Shown: positions 52,564 through 61,760 of the stretch, piece by piece | Layout of the letters: every line of letters begins with the position of its first letter | Position numbering within the stretch: position 1 is the first letter of the stretch | Origin: RH-AL1 sp965198715 | Lineage (GTDB): Bacteria > Pseudomonadota > Alphaproteobacteria > Rhizobiales > Beijerinckiaceae | DNA length: 64,000 nt | Direction: 5' to 3' | Assembly: GCA_965198715.1 (NCBI GenBank) | Contig: CBDAPV010000002.1 | Location: forward strand, 1,612,001 to 1,676,000 | Made by a program: the position numbers and the translations under genes | The notes under the pieces: model-generated | Told to the model about the DNA's origin: nothing | What the model saw: the letters and a program-made list of their open reading frames with translations, nothing else | Database searches by the model: none

Positions 52564-53202
52564 TCAGTAGAACCCGCCCGGATCGCGACCGCCTGCCGCG
52601 TCGGGGTAGAACTGGCGTGCCGGCGGCGCCCGGCGCGGAACATCCTCCGGCGGCACTGGCGCGCCATCGAGTCCGGCATCGGGGGCGCTGCCGTCATCGA
52701 TCGGCGCCTGCCGGCGCTTGGCGACGCGCTTCTTCTTCTCCGGCTTGTCCGGCTTGGCCGCCGCATCGGCATTGGGGGGCGGAACCGCCGGCTCGGCCTC
52801 GGCGGTCTGCGGCGCCTTCTCCACCTGCGTCCCGCCTTTGCAGTCGGTCAGCCAAATATCGTAGACGGGATGCTCGATCGGGTTCAGCCCGGGGCTGGCG
52901 GCGAACATCCAGCCCGAAAAGATGCGCTTGTACTGCTTCTTGGCGTCGATCTCGTCGACCTGGGCGAAGGCCACGGTCTGCGGCGCCTCGGTGGCCGGCC
53001 GCGTGTAGCAGGCCCGCTCGGTGATCTGCAGCGAGCCGAACTGCACCGTTTCATTGGTCGCGACCTCGAACGAAATAATCCGGCCGGTGATCTTGTCGAG
53101 ACCGGAGAACACCGCGGTCGGGTGGGTGATGCGGTCGGCCCGCGCTGGCGCGATGGATACGAGTGCGGCTAGGGCCAGGCCGAGCGGGAAGGGTCGTATC
53201 AT
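52564..53202 (-). CDS. DUF2155 secreted protein
   Basis: A 212-residue protein with a signal peptide (FPLGLALAALVSIAPARA) and the DUF2155 domain: FSGLDKITGRIISFEVATNE, FGSLQITERACYTRPATEAP, and RIFSGWMFAASPGLNPIEHP followed by VYDIWLTDCK. The two domain cysteines (ACYTRP and TDCK) may form a disulfide. The last 80 residues are Pro/Lys-rich and disordered. The family is conserved in alphaproteobacteria, where it is often found near aat or accBC; those genes are not beside it here. Function unknown. Confidence 0.9.
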   Translation of the reverse strand: MIRPFPLGLALAALVSIAPARADRITHPTAVFSGLDKITGRIISFEVATNETVQFGSLQITERACYTRPATEAPQTVAFAQVDEIDAKKQYKRIFSGWMFAASPGLNPIEHPVYDIWLTDCKGGTQVEKAPQTAEAEPAVPPPNADAAAKPDKPEKKKRVAKRRQAPIDDGSAPDAGLDGAPVPPEDVPRRAPPARQFYPDAAGGRDPGGFY

Positions 53203-53274
53203 CCGAGGGTCCGGGCGGCCGGGAGGCAGGTGGCGCCGCGGCTAACCACCACACGAGTCCGGCCCAATTGCGAC

Positions 53275-54114
53275 CTACTCGGCCGGCGTGGCAGCGGCGA
53301 GAGCCGCCTGCTCGGACTGCCACTCGAGCTCGGCCTCGCGGCGGCGCCGGGCGACCACGTCCCATCGCGTACCGAAGGCGGCGTCGCAGACGCCGGGGCT
53401 GCCGAAACCGTCGGAGAAGGAAACGTTGCCCTTGGCGTGATGCTCGCCGTGGGCCTGGCTGGTGATCATCCCGGCCAACACCTTGACAAACCGCGGCATC
53501 CGCTCAGCGAGCTTGGCCTTGGGAAGCAGCACAGCGAAATCGTAGCCGGAGTGCTCGTAGACGCCGCCCACCGCGCCAAGCCCGGCGATCATCGAGTGGA
53601 ACAGGATGTCCGAGCCGCCGCCGCCGATGACCGCCAGCGGCAGCAGGTATGGCAGCACGATCTCGAGAAAAAAGTCCTGCGAGCTCATGTAGCAGGCTGA
53701 GATGCCCTTGCTGGCGCCGGTGGAGTGATGGACCGAGTGGCGCAGCAGGCGCATCAGGCTGGGACGATGCAGCAGGTGACGATGAGTGGCGTATTGCACG
53801 ACGTCGTGGCCGATGCCCATGACGACGAGCGAGAGCAGGAAGCGCCACACCGGCAGGTGGGCCTCGCCGGTGAAGCAGAGGCCAACGGCCTGCATGAACA
53901 CCATGCAGGGCAGCAGCACGGCGCATTGGTTGAAGAGCACGCGGCCCATCAGCTGCCGGTACGACTTGCGATCGATGTCGCGCACCTTGAACCGGCGCAG
54001 CGCGCGGGTGCGGTCGCACCGCTCGAACGCGTAGCCGACGGCATGGAAGACGACCATCTGTAGCGCCCAGACGTAAACCGATAGGGGCAACCACCAGGGC
54101 AGCGTCAGTGACAT
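53275..54114 (-). CDS. sterol desaturase/fatty acid hydroxylase superfamily protein
   Basis: A 279-residue integral membrane di-iron enzyme. The histidine clusters that hold the iron pair are visible: HDVVQYATHRHLLH, HSVHHSTGASKG and HGEHHAKGN. Three or four membrane helices precede and separate them (SVYVWALQMVVFHAVGYAF, VWRFLLSLVVMGIGHDV). Such proteins hydroxylate or desaturate lipids or carotenoids; the substrate is not clear. The start MSLTLPWWLPLSVYVWALQM places the first helix correctly; the longer frame upstream covers the pyrE promoter region. The gene is divergent from pyrE. Confidence 0.88.
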   Translation of the reverse strand: MSLTLPWWLPLSVYVWALQMVVFHAVGYAFERCDRTRALRRFKVRDIDRKSYRQLMGRVLFNQCAVLLPCMVFMQAVGLCFTGEAHLPVWRFLLSLVVMGIGHDVVQYATHRHLLHRPSLMRLLRHSVHHSTGASKGISACYMSSQDFFLEIVLPYLLPLAVIGGGGSDILFHSMIAGLGAVGGVYEHSGYDFAVLLPKAKLAERMPRFVKVLAGMITSQAHGEHHAKGNVSFSDGFGSPGVCDAAFGTRWDVVARRRREAELEWQSEQAALAAATPAE

Positions 54115-54283
54115 CGCGCGAACCTCGATCTTGATCTTAAACGTTAACACGGATGTAGGCCGCCGCCGCGGAACGCCACAAGGCAGCGGCGCCACATCAG
54201 CCGTGACTGTGGCGAAGATACCGCGTAGCCGGGTTCGCGAGAATTCAAGGCTTGTAACGCACTGCAATACGAGAACGAGTCCA

Positions 54284-54973
54284 ATGCTGACACGCAAGGC
54301 GGACATTGCCACCCAGACGGCGCGCATGCTGATCGAGGCCAAGGCCATCCTGTTCACCGATGGCGAGCCCTTCACTTTCACGTCGGGGATGAAGAGCCCA
54401 GTCTACACCGATATGCGCAAGATCATCGCCTATCCCCGCATCCGCACGCGCCTCATCGACTTCGCCGTGGAGACCATCGAGCGCGAGATCGGCTACGCGA
54501 GCCTCGACGTGATCGCCGGCGGCGAGACGGCGGGCATCCCCTTCGCCGCCTGGATCGCCGACCGGTTGGCGCTGCCGATGCAGTATATCCGCAAGAAACC
54601 CAAGGGGTTCGGCCGCAACGCGCAGATCGAGGGCGAGGTGGTGGACGGCGCCCGCGCCTTGCTTGTGGAGGACCTCGCCACCGACGGCGGCAGCAAGGTC
54701 GGCTTCATCGAGGCGTTGCGAAAATCCGGCCAGCGTTGCGACGCCACCTTCGTATTCTTCTTCTACGACATCTTCCCCATGGCGCGGGAGACGATGGCCG
54801 GGCTCGACGTCGGCCTGCACTACCTCGTCACCTGGCGCGACATCCTCGGCGTCGCCAAGGCCGGCGGCTACTTCAAAGTCGAATCGCTGCGCGAGGTGGA
54901 AGCCTTCCTCGACGCGCCGCTGAGCTGGTCGGCCGCCCACGGCGGTGTGTCCGATATGGCACCGCCAGCGTGA
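54284..54973 (+). CDS. pyrE: orotate phosphoribosyltransferase
   Basis: A 229-residue enzyme that makes OMP from orotate and PRPP in pyrimidine synthesis. FTFTSGMKSPVYTDMRKIIA is the N-terminal substrate hood, GGETAGIPFAAWIADRLALP and YIRKKPKGFGR the catalytic loop, and ALLVEDLATDGGSKVGFIEA the PRPP-binding motif. The ATG chosen matches the usual N-terminus (MLTRKADIATQTARMLIEAK). It is the slightly long alphaproteobacterial form. No other pyrimidine gene is in the window. Confidence 0.94.
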   Translation: MLTRKADIATQTARMLIEAKAILFTDGEPFTFTSGMKSPVYTDMRKIIAYPRIRTRLIDFAVETIEREIGYASLDVIAGGETAGIPFAAWIADRLALPMQYIRKKPKGFGRNAQIEGEVVDGARALLVEDLATDGGSKVGFIEALRKSGQRCDATFVFFFYDIFPMARETMAGLDVGLHYLVTWRDILGVAKAGGYFKVESLREVEAFLDAPLSWSAAHGGVSDMAPPA

Positions 54974-55064
54974 AGGCGGTGGCGCCCCGCGAGCCGCCCC
55001 TGTCTTGACGCAAAGCCACTCTTATCTCTCCGCCGACGCTGACCTCTTCCGTCGAGCGAATCCC

Positions 55065-55640
55065 ATGAGTTCCGTGCTTCCGCCCCGCCGCTCCATCGTC
55101 CTGAAGGCCAACCGCGACACGCTGGTGCTGATCGCCGCCGCCAGTGCGATGACGCTCGCCATCGCTTATTCTGTCCACACCCGCCCGGCGCCCGCCACGC
55201 TGCAAAGGCAGACCGGCGGCACGACCACCGAGCAGGCCGCTGCAGGCGAATGGGCGGGGCAGCTCGCCGACCTGTCGCCGAGCCAGGTCGCGTCGACCAC
55301 CCCGGCTGAGAGGTTGAGCACAGCCGCGCTAACCGTCGACAAGGCGGCGATGGCCCTGCCCGCCGCGCCGCGCCCGGCCGCAGTCCTTCTGGCCAAGCCA
55401 CGGATCTGCGACGGCGCGCCCTGCCCGCCACCCGCCAAGGCAGCGGTCGCCGGCACCGCTGCCCCCGCTCTCGGCGCCGCTGCCGCGACTCCGCCGCGCC
55501 ATCCGTCCGCCGGCGCGCCGCCGGCGCGCGAGGCGAGCCTCGTCGAGAAGCTCAATCCGCTGAACCACCTGCCCGAGATGGTGAAGCGGCCCTTCGCCTC
55601 CGCGGGCGACACGATCGCCGGCTGGGTCAGGCGCTTCTAG
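55065..55640 (+). CDS. membrane-anchored Ala/Pro-rich hypothetical protein
   Basis: A 191-residue protein with a signal anchor near the N-terminus (DTLVLIAAASAMTLAIAYSV) followed by an Ala/Pro-rich, largely disordered periplasmic region. One CDGAPC pair may form a disulfide. A short amphipathic C-terminus (LVEKLNPLNHLPEMVKRPF) ends in WVRRF. It lies 91 bases after pyrE on the same strand, but nothing ties it to pyrimidine metabolism. I do not recognise a named family. Confidence 0.65.
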   Translation: MSSVLPPRRSIVLKANRDTLVLIAAASAMTLAIAYSVHTRPAPATLQRQTGGTTTEQAAAGEWAGQLADLSPSQVASTTPAERLSTAALTVDKAAMALPAAPRPAAVLLAKPRICDGAPCPPPAKAAVAGTAAPALGAAAATPPRHPSAGAPPAREASLVEKLNPLNHLPEMVKRPFASAGDTIAGWVRRF

Positions 55641-55769
55641 GCCGGTTCGCGGGCGGGAAGCCCGAAGAAGCCGGCCTTCGCGACGATCCCGCCGCGGCGG
55701 CCTTGTCTCGCCGGAACGACTGTGGCACAAGCCCGCCACCGCCGCCCCCCACGGGGCCGCCACGGTTTT

Positions 55770-55844
55770 GCTGCGGTAGCTCAGTGGTAGAGCACTCCAT
55801 TGGTAATGGAGAGGTCGAGAGTTCAATCCTCTCTCGCAGCACCA
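55770..55844 (+). tRNA. tRNA-Thr (GGT)
   Basis: 75 bases: acceptor GCTGCGG/TCGCAGC, anticodon stem CTCCA/TGGAG with loop TTGGTAA (anticodon GGT), T arm GAGAG/CTCTC with TTCAATC, and encoded CCA. Confidence 0.95.
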
Positions 55845-55967
55845 TGCGCCCCGCCGACGAGCCTGAAGCCCGTAGCGCGTGCTGCGTTCGGCTTCATCGC
55901 TGCCAAGGTTGATTCACCACTCAAAGGTAGGCAGACGGGGCTCGTTGTGCCAGCGAAATCCGCGCCC

Positions 55968-56285
55968 CTACCCGCGATCGAGATGCCCTAAATCGCGCTC
56001 CGGATCGAGCTGGTCGCGCACGCGTTGCTTCAGCGTCTTCACGTCGGGGAAGCCACCATCCGCCTTGCGCTCCCAAACCGTCGCCTTATCTACCGCGATA
56101 ATGAAGGCGCCGCCTCTCGCCGGCACCAGAGCGACTTCGCCCAGGCTCGCCGAAAAGGTCGAGAGCAGCTCTTGCGCCATCCAGGCAGCCCGCAACAGCC
56201 AGTTGCACTGCGTGCAGTAGGTGATCGTCACCCGCGGCCTCAGCGCCTCGCTCCCGCTGACCCCATCCTTGCCCGCCTCGTTCAT
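55968..56285 (-). CDS. Rdx (SelT/SelW/SelH) family redox protein
   Basis: A 105-residue, thioredoxin-like protein. RVTITYCTQCNWLLRAAWMA is the family motif, with CXXC in place of the selenocysteine pair of eukaryotic SelW. It continues ELLSTFSASLGEVALVPARG and ends in the conserved basic region. It probably acts as a cytoplasmic thiol oxidoreductase; the partner is unknown. The ATG overlaps the stop codon of the MFS gene by one base, so the two are coupled. Confidence 0.9.
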   Translation of the reverse strand: MNEAGKDGVSGSEALRPRVTITYCTQCNWLLRAAWMAQELLSTFSASLGEVALVPARGGAFIIAVDKATVWERKADGGFPDVKTLKQRVRDQLDPERDLGHLDRG

Positions 56286-57499
56286 TACGCCCGCTCGAGC
56301 CGCGGCAGGAACCAGGCGAGGAGGCCAATTGCCGGCAAGAAGGCGGTGAGGCGATAGACGGTGGTGATGCTGGTGGCGTCGGCCAGCTCGCCGAGCGCGG
56401 CGGCGCCGAGGCCGCCCATGCCGAAGGCGAAGCCGAAGAACAGGCCGGTTACAGTGCCGATGCGGCCGGGCATCAGCTCCTGCGCGAACACGACGATCGC
56501 CGGGAAGGCGGAGGAGAGGACGAGACCGATCAGCACGGCGCAAACGCCGGTCAGGGGAAGGTTGAGGTAAGGCATCGCCAGCGTCAGCGGCAGCACGCCG
56601 AGGATCGAGCCCCAGATGACCAGCCGGCGGCCGTAACGATCGCCGATCGGGCCGCCAAAGAAGGTGCCGACCGCCGTCGCCATCAGAAAGGCGAAGAGGA
56701 ACAGCTGCGCCGTCTGCACGCCGACACCGAACTTATGAATGAGGTAGAACGTGTAGTAAGAGGACAGGCTGGCCATGTAGACGAACTTGGAGAAGATCAG
56801 CACCAGCAGGATGGCGATGGTGAAGGCCACCGTCCTGCTGGGCAGCGCGGGGGCGGCCACGGCTATGCGGGCAGTGCTGCGGCGCGCCACGAGATGGCGG
56901 GCGTACCACTGGCCGATGGTCGCCAGCGTGACGATGCCGACGAGCGCAATGCCGGCGAACCAGCCGATCGCGTGCTGGCCGTATGGCACGACGATGAAGG
57001 CGGCGAGCAGCGGGCCCAGCGCCGCGCCGCCGTAACCGCCGACCTGGAACAGGGATTGGGCGAAACCGTAGCGCCCGCCCGACGCTGCGCGGGCGATGCG
57101 CGAAGCCTCGGGATGGAAGATCGAGGAGCCGACGCCGACCAACGCGGCGGCGACGAGGATGACGTGGTAACTCGGCGCGCGCGAAAGCAGCACCAGGCCG
57201 CAGAGCGAGAAGGCCATGCCGACCGCCAGCGAGAACGGCGCCGGTCGCCTGTCGGTGACGAGGCCCACGATCGGCTGTAGGAACGAGGCGGTGAGCTGGA
57301 AGGCCAGCGTGATCAGGCCGATCTGACCGAAGTCGAGGTGGTAGGACGCCTTTAGGATCGGGTAGACAGACGGCACCAGCGACTGGATCGTGTCGTTGAC
57401 GAGGTGCGAGAACGACAGCGCGAACAGGATGGCGAGTACGGCGCCCTCCTCACTGCCGCGGGTCAGGTCGGTGGTCGGCTGTCCGGCGCGCGTCGGCAT
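56285..57499 (-). CDS. MFS exporter, fosmidomycin-resistance (Fsr) type
   Basis: A 404-residue, 12-helix major facilitator. LFALSFSHLVNDTIQSLVPS followed by VYPILKASYHLDFGQIGLIT is the opening of the Fsr/fosmidomycin-resistance subfamily, with GLVTDRRPAPFSLAVGM as the loop 2-3 motif and GVGSSIFHPEASRIAR as a further signature. These proteins export drugs or metabolites by proton antiport. The ATG given (MPTRAGQPTTDLTRGSEEGA) precedes the first helix; the longer frame upstream is unlike the family. It is coupled to the Rdx-family gene downstream. Confidence 0.9.
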   Translation of the reverse strand: MPTRAGQPTTDLTRGSEEGAVLAILFALSFSHLVNDTIQSLVPSVYPILKASYHLDFGQIGLITLAFQLTASFLQPIVGLVTDRRPAPFSLAVGMAFSLCGLVLLSRAPSYHVILVAAALVGVGSSIFHPEASRIARAASGGRYGFAQSLFQVGGYGGAALGPLLAAFIVVPYGQHAIGWFAGIALVGIVTLATIGQWYARHLVARRSTARIAVAAPALPSRTVAFTIAILLVLIFSKFVYMASLSSYYTFYLIHKFGVGVQTAQLFLFAFLMATAVGTFFGGPIGDRYGRRLVIWGSILGVLPLTLAMPYLNLPLTGVCAVLIGLVLSSAFPAIVVFAQELMPGRIGTVTGLFFGFAFGMGGLGAAALGELADATSITTVYRLTAFLPAIGLLAWFLPRLERA

Positions 57500-57754
57500 G
57501 TTGTTTGATCTCGCTCCGCTCCAGGCCGTCGTTGCAAGGTAGCGATCCGAAATCCGGAACAACGCAGCAAGGAGCCAAAAAAAGGGCTGCCGCAGGTTTC
57601 GCATTCCGCGCGACGGCCCCGAGTGTCCTGCGCCGCCGAAAGGCCCGGCGTCGGTTGAAGAAGAAACGTCGGGCGCGGCCTACGGTTCGTACGCAGGGCG
57701 TAAAAAGCTCCGATCTTGGCAAGCGCCGATCGCTCGTCCTGCACTAAGATTCGC

Positions 57755-59740
57755 CTACACCGAAATTTGTGCGCCGAGCTCAACCACGCGGTCTGAAGGG
57801 ATGGCGAAGAAGTCGGTGGCGTTGGCCGCCTGCTTCGACAGCGCGACGAAAAGCCGATCCTGCCACAACGGCATGCCCGAGCTCGGCGATGTCTTGATGG
57901 TGCGCCGCCCCAGGAAGAACGACGTCGTCATGATGTCGAACTTCAGGCCGGCCTTGCGCAGCGATCCCAGCGCCGATGGAATGCGCGGGCTCTCCATGTA
58001 GCCGTAGTGCAGCACGACCTTGGAGAAATCGGGCGAGAGCGCCTCGATCTCGAAGCGCTTGGAGGTGGGCACGCGCGGCGTGGGCTCGGTCTTGATCGAC
58101 ATGACGATGACGCGCTCGTGCAGCACCTTGTTGTGCTTGAGGTTGTGCATCAGCGACGAAGGCGCGGTGTCGGGATGGTTGGTGAGGAAGATCGCCGTGC
58201 CGGAGACGCGCACCGGCTTCGATTTCTCCAGCATGCGGATGAGGGCGAGCGTCGTGATCGAATCGCGCTGGGTCTTGCGCACCAGAAGCGTGTTGCCGCG
58301 CACCCAGGTCCACATCACCACCATGGCGCAAGCGGCGATGGCGAGCGGCACGAAGCCGCCCTCGAGCACCTTGACGAGGTTGGCGGCGAGGAAGGCAAGG
58401 TCGACCGCGAGGAACATTCCGGTGAAGGCGAGCGCCAGCCACAGCGGCCATTTCCACAGCCGCCACACCACGACGAAGGCGATGGCGGTCGTCACCACCA
58501 TCGTGCCGGTGACGGCGATGCCGTAGGCCGAGGCGAGCGCGTCGGACTTCTGGAAGATCACCACGAGCGCGAGCACGCCGATCAGCAGCATGATGTTGAT
58601 GCGCGGGATGAAGATCTGCCCTTCCTGCGTATCCGACGTGTGCTGGATCAGCATGCGCGGCAGCAGGCCGAGCTGAATGGCTTGGCGCGCCAGCGAAAAG
58701 GCGCCGGTGATCACCGCCTGGCTGGCGATGACGGTGGCCATGGTAGAGAGGATCACCAGCGGCAGCTGCAGCCATTGCGGCGCCAGCTTGAAGAAGGGGT
58801 TGTCGGCCATGGTGGGGTGGGCGAGCACCAGCGCGCCCTGCCCGAGGTAGTTGAGGCAGAGCGCCGGCAGCACGAAGAGCATCCAGGCGGACTGGATCGG
58901 CAGTCGGCCGAAATGCCCCATGTCGGCGTAGAGCGCCTCGGCCCCCGTCACCGCCAGGAACACTGACCCCAGCACGATGAAGCCGAGGAAGCCGTGGCCG
59001 AACAGAAAGCCTAGCGCATGCCAGGGCAGGAACGCCGTGAAGATGCGCGGCGCATCGGCGAGGTGGATGGCGCCGAGCACCGCGATGACGGAGAAGAACA
59101 GGACCATGATCGGGCCGAAGAAGACGCCGACCCGCGCCGTGCCGGTGCGCTGCACGAAGAACAGGGTTACGAGAATGAGGATGGTCAGGGTCATGACCAG
59201 CTTCTGGTTGTCCTTGAAGAAGTCGGAGACGAGCTCCAGCCCCTCCAGTGCGGAGAGGACCGAGATCGCTGGGGTGATAATGGCGTCGCCCGAGAACAGC
59301 GCCGCACCGGCGACACCAAGGAAGAACACCAGCGTCGAGGGCCGGCCCAGCGCCTTCTGCGCTAGCGCCATGAGAGAGAGCGTGCCGCCCTCGCCCTTGT
59401 TGTCGAGGCGCATCAGGAACAGCACGTATTTCGCCGTCACCGTGAAGAACAGCGCCCAAAGGAGAAGCGACACCGTGCCGACCACCGCCTCGTCGCCGAA
59501 GCCGCGGTCCTTGGTGTGAGCCAGCGACTCGCGCAACGCGTAGAGCGGACTGGTGCCGATGTCGCCGTAGACGACGCCGATCGAGGCTAGAGCTAGCCCG
59601 AAGGCGGACGCCGATCTGGCATGGGCGTCCGGATGTGTCTCGGGATGAGCGGCGAGAGCCGCGCCGGGGATCGGCGCGATCGGTGCCGCGGTCCCCCTCT
59701 CGTCTCCGGAGGACGTTCCGCGCACCATGTCTTGCGACAT
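57755..59740 (-). CDS. kup: potassium transporter Kup
   Basis: A 661-residue KUP/HAK/KT-type potassium-proton symporter. LALASIGVVYGDIGTSPLYA near residue 50 is diagnostic, followed by about 12 helices and a cytoplasmic C-terminal domain of roughly 170 residues (TAIFLTNHPDTAPSSLMHNL, HERVIVMSIKTEPTPRVP). The ATG chosen (MSQDMVRGTSSGDERG) leaves a polar N-terminal tail of about 45 residues. The gene stands alone and diverges from the porin gene. Confidence 0.95.
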   Translation of the reverse strand: MSQDMVRGTSSGDERGTAAPIAPIPGAALAAHPETHPDAHARSASAFGLALASIGVVYGDIGTSPLYALRESLAHTKDRGFGDEAVVGTVSLLLWALFFTVTAKYVLFLMRLDNKGEGGTLSLMALAQKALGRPSTLVFFLGVAGAALFSGDAIITPAISVLSALEGLELVSDFFKDNQKLVMTLTILILVTLFFVQRTGTARVGVFFGPIMVLFFSVIAVLGAIHLADAPRIFTAFLPWHALGFLFGHGFLGFIVLGSVFLAVTGAEALYADMGHFGRLPIQSAWMLFVLPALCLNYLGQGALVLAHPTMADNPFFKLAPQWLQLPLVILSTMATVIASQAVITGAFSLARQAIQLGLLPRMLIQHTSDTQEGQIFIPRINIMLLIGVLALVVIFQKSDALASAYGIAVTGTMVVTTAIAFVVVWRLWKWPLWLALAFTGMFLAVDLAFLAANLVKVLEGGFVPLAIAACAMVVMWTWVRGNTLLVRKTQRDSITTLALIRMLEKSKPVRVSGTAIFLTNHPDTAPSSLMHNLKHNKVLHERVIVMSIKTEPTPRVPTSKRFEIEALSPDFSKVVLHYGYMESPRIPSALGSLRKAGLKFDIMTTSFFLGRRTIKTSPSSGMPLWQDRLFVALSKQAANATDFFAIPSDRVVELGAQISV

Positions 59741-60103
59741 CTCAGGTTCCCTGGCGCACCGTCTCCAGGATGACGGCCGCCTCACCAGCGACCCTATAAC
59801 GAAAAGACCCGTCGGCGAGAAGCGGCGCTTGGTGGGACGAATGGGCTGGGCGCAGCAGCGTCGGCATGCCGTGCCGCAGCCGCCGCGCTGCCAAGACAGG
59901 GCCGCGTGTGTGCATTAAGGCGGCGGACAACTCTACTTCAGGATGGCGAATAACCGCGAGATTGCCTGATTGGTGACCACATCAGCATGGCATCTGTCAC
60001 AGAGTGCCAATTGTGTCACTTACGTCTTAATGTGACTGCATGCACTTGTTCTAACGCCCGCAATCCGCTTTCCTTATATGGTCCTAACTTGGGGGAGCGG
60101 ACG
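59741..60103. other. divergent regulatory region between kup and the porin gene
   Basis: About 360 bases without a gene. The porin-proximal half is less GC-rich and contains four GTGAC/GTCAC half-sites (59973, 59996, 60015 and 60032), two of them as TGTCAC 19 bases apart. They may bind a regulator. GGGGGAG just before the GTG at 60104 is the porin ribosome site. Confidence 0.45.
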
Positions 60104-61504
60104 GTGCTTGCACGACATACGTTGAAAAATGTTCTCTTGTCGTGCTCGGCGGCGCTGGCGTTCGCTGCTTGCGCGCAGGCCTCTCATTCGGCTGATCTCG
60201 CGGCGCCCGCGCAGGCTCCGATTGCACCCGTGCCTGGCTTCGACTTCTTCACCGGCATCGAGTACCACGCTCAGGGCGAGGCCGGCATCATCGGCAACTC
60301 GCTGAACCCGAGCCAGGGCCTGAACCGCGAAGGCTACAACTTCGGCAGCCTCTACGAGGATCACGCTAACACGCCGCTGCTCAACCAGATCCTGTTGACC
60401 GCCACAAAGGCGATCGACCCGAAGGCCACGGGCTATGCCTTCGGCTTCACGCTGCAGGGGCTTTACGGCTCCGACATGCGCTTCAACCATTTCCTAGGCA
60501 TCGGCACATACTTCATGGGCCGCGACCGCAACCAGCTCAACGTCGTCCAGGCTTTCCTCGCCGGTCACCTTCCGCTGTTCACGTCGGGGGGCGTGGACGT
60601 GAAACTCGGTCTGTTCACCTCGCCACAGGGCTATGAGACGCTCGATCCGTCGACCTCGCCGTTCTACTCGCACTCCTATACCTACAACTATGCGGTGACC
60701 TTCAACCACACCGGCCTTCTGACCACGACTCACATCAACCCGAAGCTCGACTTCTACCTCGGCGTCGACACCGGCAACCAGACCACCTTCGGCATCCCCA
60801 ACGGTGATCCCAACGGCAACCCAGCGGGCTTCGTCGGCTTCGGTCTCAACAACCTGCTCAACGACAAGTTGACCGTGCTCGCGCTCTCGCACATCGGTCC
60901 CGAGCAGGCCTACCCGCGCTCCTTCAACGGCAGCTCCTATCCCAACGACCCGACCGCCGGACAGGACTTGCGTTATTACAACGACATCGTCTTCACCTAC
61001 AAGGTGAACGACGCGCTGACCTCCGTCACCGAGCTGAACTACACCCGTGACGAATACGGCTTCGGCAATGGTCCAGCCACGGCTTACAGCGTCGCGCAGT
61101 ACTTCGGCTACACGTTCGGCAAGATATACACGCTGAACTTTCGCGGTGAACTGTTCCGCGATTCGCAGAACTTCTTCGTGTCGACGCCGACAGACAATTC
61201 AGGGCTCGCCAAGGCCGAGCAAGGCATCGCCTTCCCGACATTCGGCCCGTCCTCTTTAACCTCGCCGACGCTTGTCGCGCCGAACGGCACCCAGGGCACG
61301 ACCTACGGCGAGCTGACGCTCGGCCTGACGATCAAGCCGGACGTGCCCAAGCCGTTCGCCCTCGTGCTGTTGCGGCCGGAAATCCGCTACGACCGCATCG
61401 TCGCCGGAGCGCCCGCGTTCAACAACAGCACAAACTACGGTGGCAACATGACGGGAAGCCGCGGCCAATTTACCTTCGGCGGCGACGTCGTGATCGGCTT
61501 CTGA
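60104..61504 (+). CDS. outer-membrane beta-barrel porin (BBP2/OmpL-like)
   Basis: A 466-residue outer-membrane protein. The GTG start with GGGGGAG upstream gives a signal peptide (VLLSCSAALAFAACAQASHS). The mature part starts with a short Pro/Ala linker and then a barrel of alternating strands. LFTSGGVDVKLGLFTSPQGY followed by ETLDPSTSPFYSHSYTYNY is the hallmark of the BBP2 family, and the protein ends with a terminal phenylalanine (GDVVIGF), the normal barrel-sorting signal. It probably forms a diffusion channel; its substrate is unknown. An in-frame ATG further upstream gives an implausible N-terminus. Confidence 0.88.
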   Translation: MLARHTLKNVLLSCSAALAFAACAQASHSADLAAPAQAPIAPVPGFDFFTGIEYHAQGEAGIIGNSLNPSQGLNREGYNFGSLYEDHANTPLLNQILLTATKAIDPKATGYAFGFTLQGLYGSDMRFNHFLGIGTYFMGRDRNQLNVVQAFLAGHLPLFTSGGVDVKLGLFTSPQGYETLDPSTSPFYSHSYTYNYAVTFNHTGLLTTTHINPKLDFYLGVDTGNQTTFGIPNGDPNGNPAGFVGFGLNNLLNDKLTVLALSHIGPEQAYPRSFNGSSYPNDPTAGQDLRYYNDIVFTYKVNDALTSVTELNYTRDEYGFGNGPATAYSVAQYFGYTFGKIYTLNFRGELFRDSQNFFVSTPTDNSGLAKAEQGIAFPTFGPSSLTSPTLVAPNGTQGTTYGELTLGLTIKPDVPKPFALVLLRPEIRYDRIVAGAPAFNNSTNYGGNMTGSRGQFTFGGDVVIGF

Positions 61505-61525
61505 ACGACGGCTTCCCTCTGTCTC

Positions 61526-61551
61526 AAAGGCCTCGCTTCGGCGGGGCCTTT
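61526..61551 (+). terminator. strong intrinsic terminator hairpin after the porin gene
   Basis: An 11-base-pair stem AAAGGCCTCGC/GCGGGGCCTTT (one T-G pair) closed by the extra-stable TTCG tetraloop, 22 bases after the porin stop and ending in TTT. It would terminate porin transcription before cytochrome b. Confidence 0.85.
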
Positions 61552-61684
61552 GCGCATGGGCTCGCGGTCTTGACCCGGTGCTTGTCCAAAGCGACAAGCC
61601 CTCGCAGCGGCGCCACTCTTCGGCATCAGGCCTTCGCTTTGGAGGCTCCGGCCATGCTGCGATGGGAGGTGGCGGGGCGTCGCA

Positions 61685-61712
61685 TTGCCGCGCAAGCGCG
61701 GAAGTGTATAGC
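61685..61712 (+). promoter_or_regulatory. possible promoter of the cytochrome bc1 genes
   Basis: TTGCCG, a 16-base spacer and TATAGC, about 50 bases before the cytochrome b start. It is the only plausible pair in the 209 bases between the terminator and the gene. Confidence 0.35.
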
Positions 61713-61760
61713 TTCGCTTAAACCGTGCTTCGCGCACCAAAACGATCGAGTGATGGGCCC

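Noticed and set aside
57780..59459. A 559-codon frame overlapping kup on the same strand in another frame
   Set aside because: Kup matches its family over the full length; the alternative frame is Arg/His/Gly-rich with no motif.
59987..60103. N-terminal extension of the porin from an upstream ATG
   Set aside because: It adds a Cys-rich 39-residue stretch before the signal peptide; the GTG at 60104 with GGGGGAG and a clean signal peptide is far more plausible.
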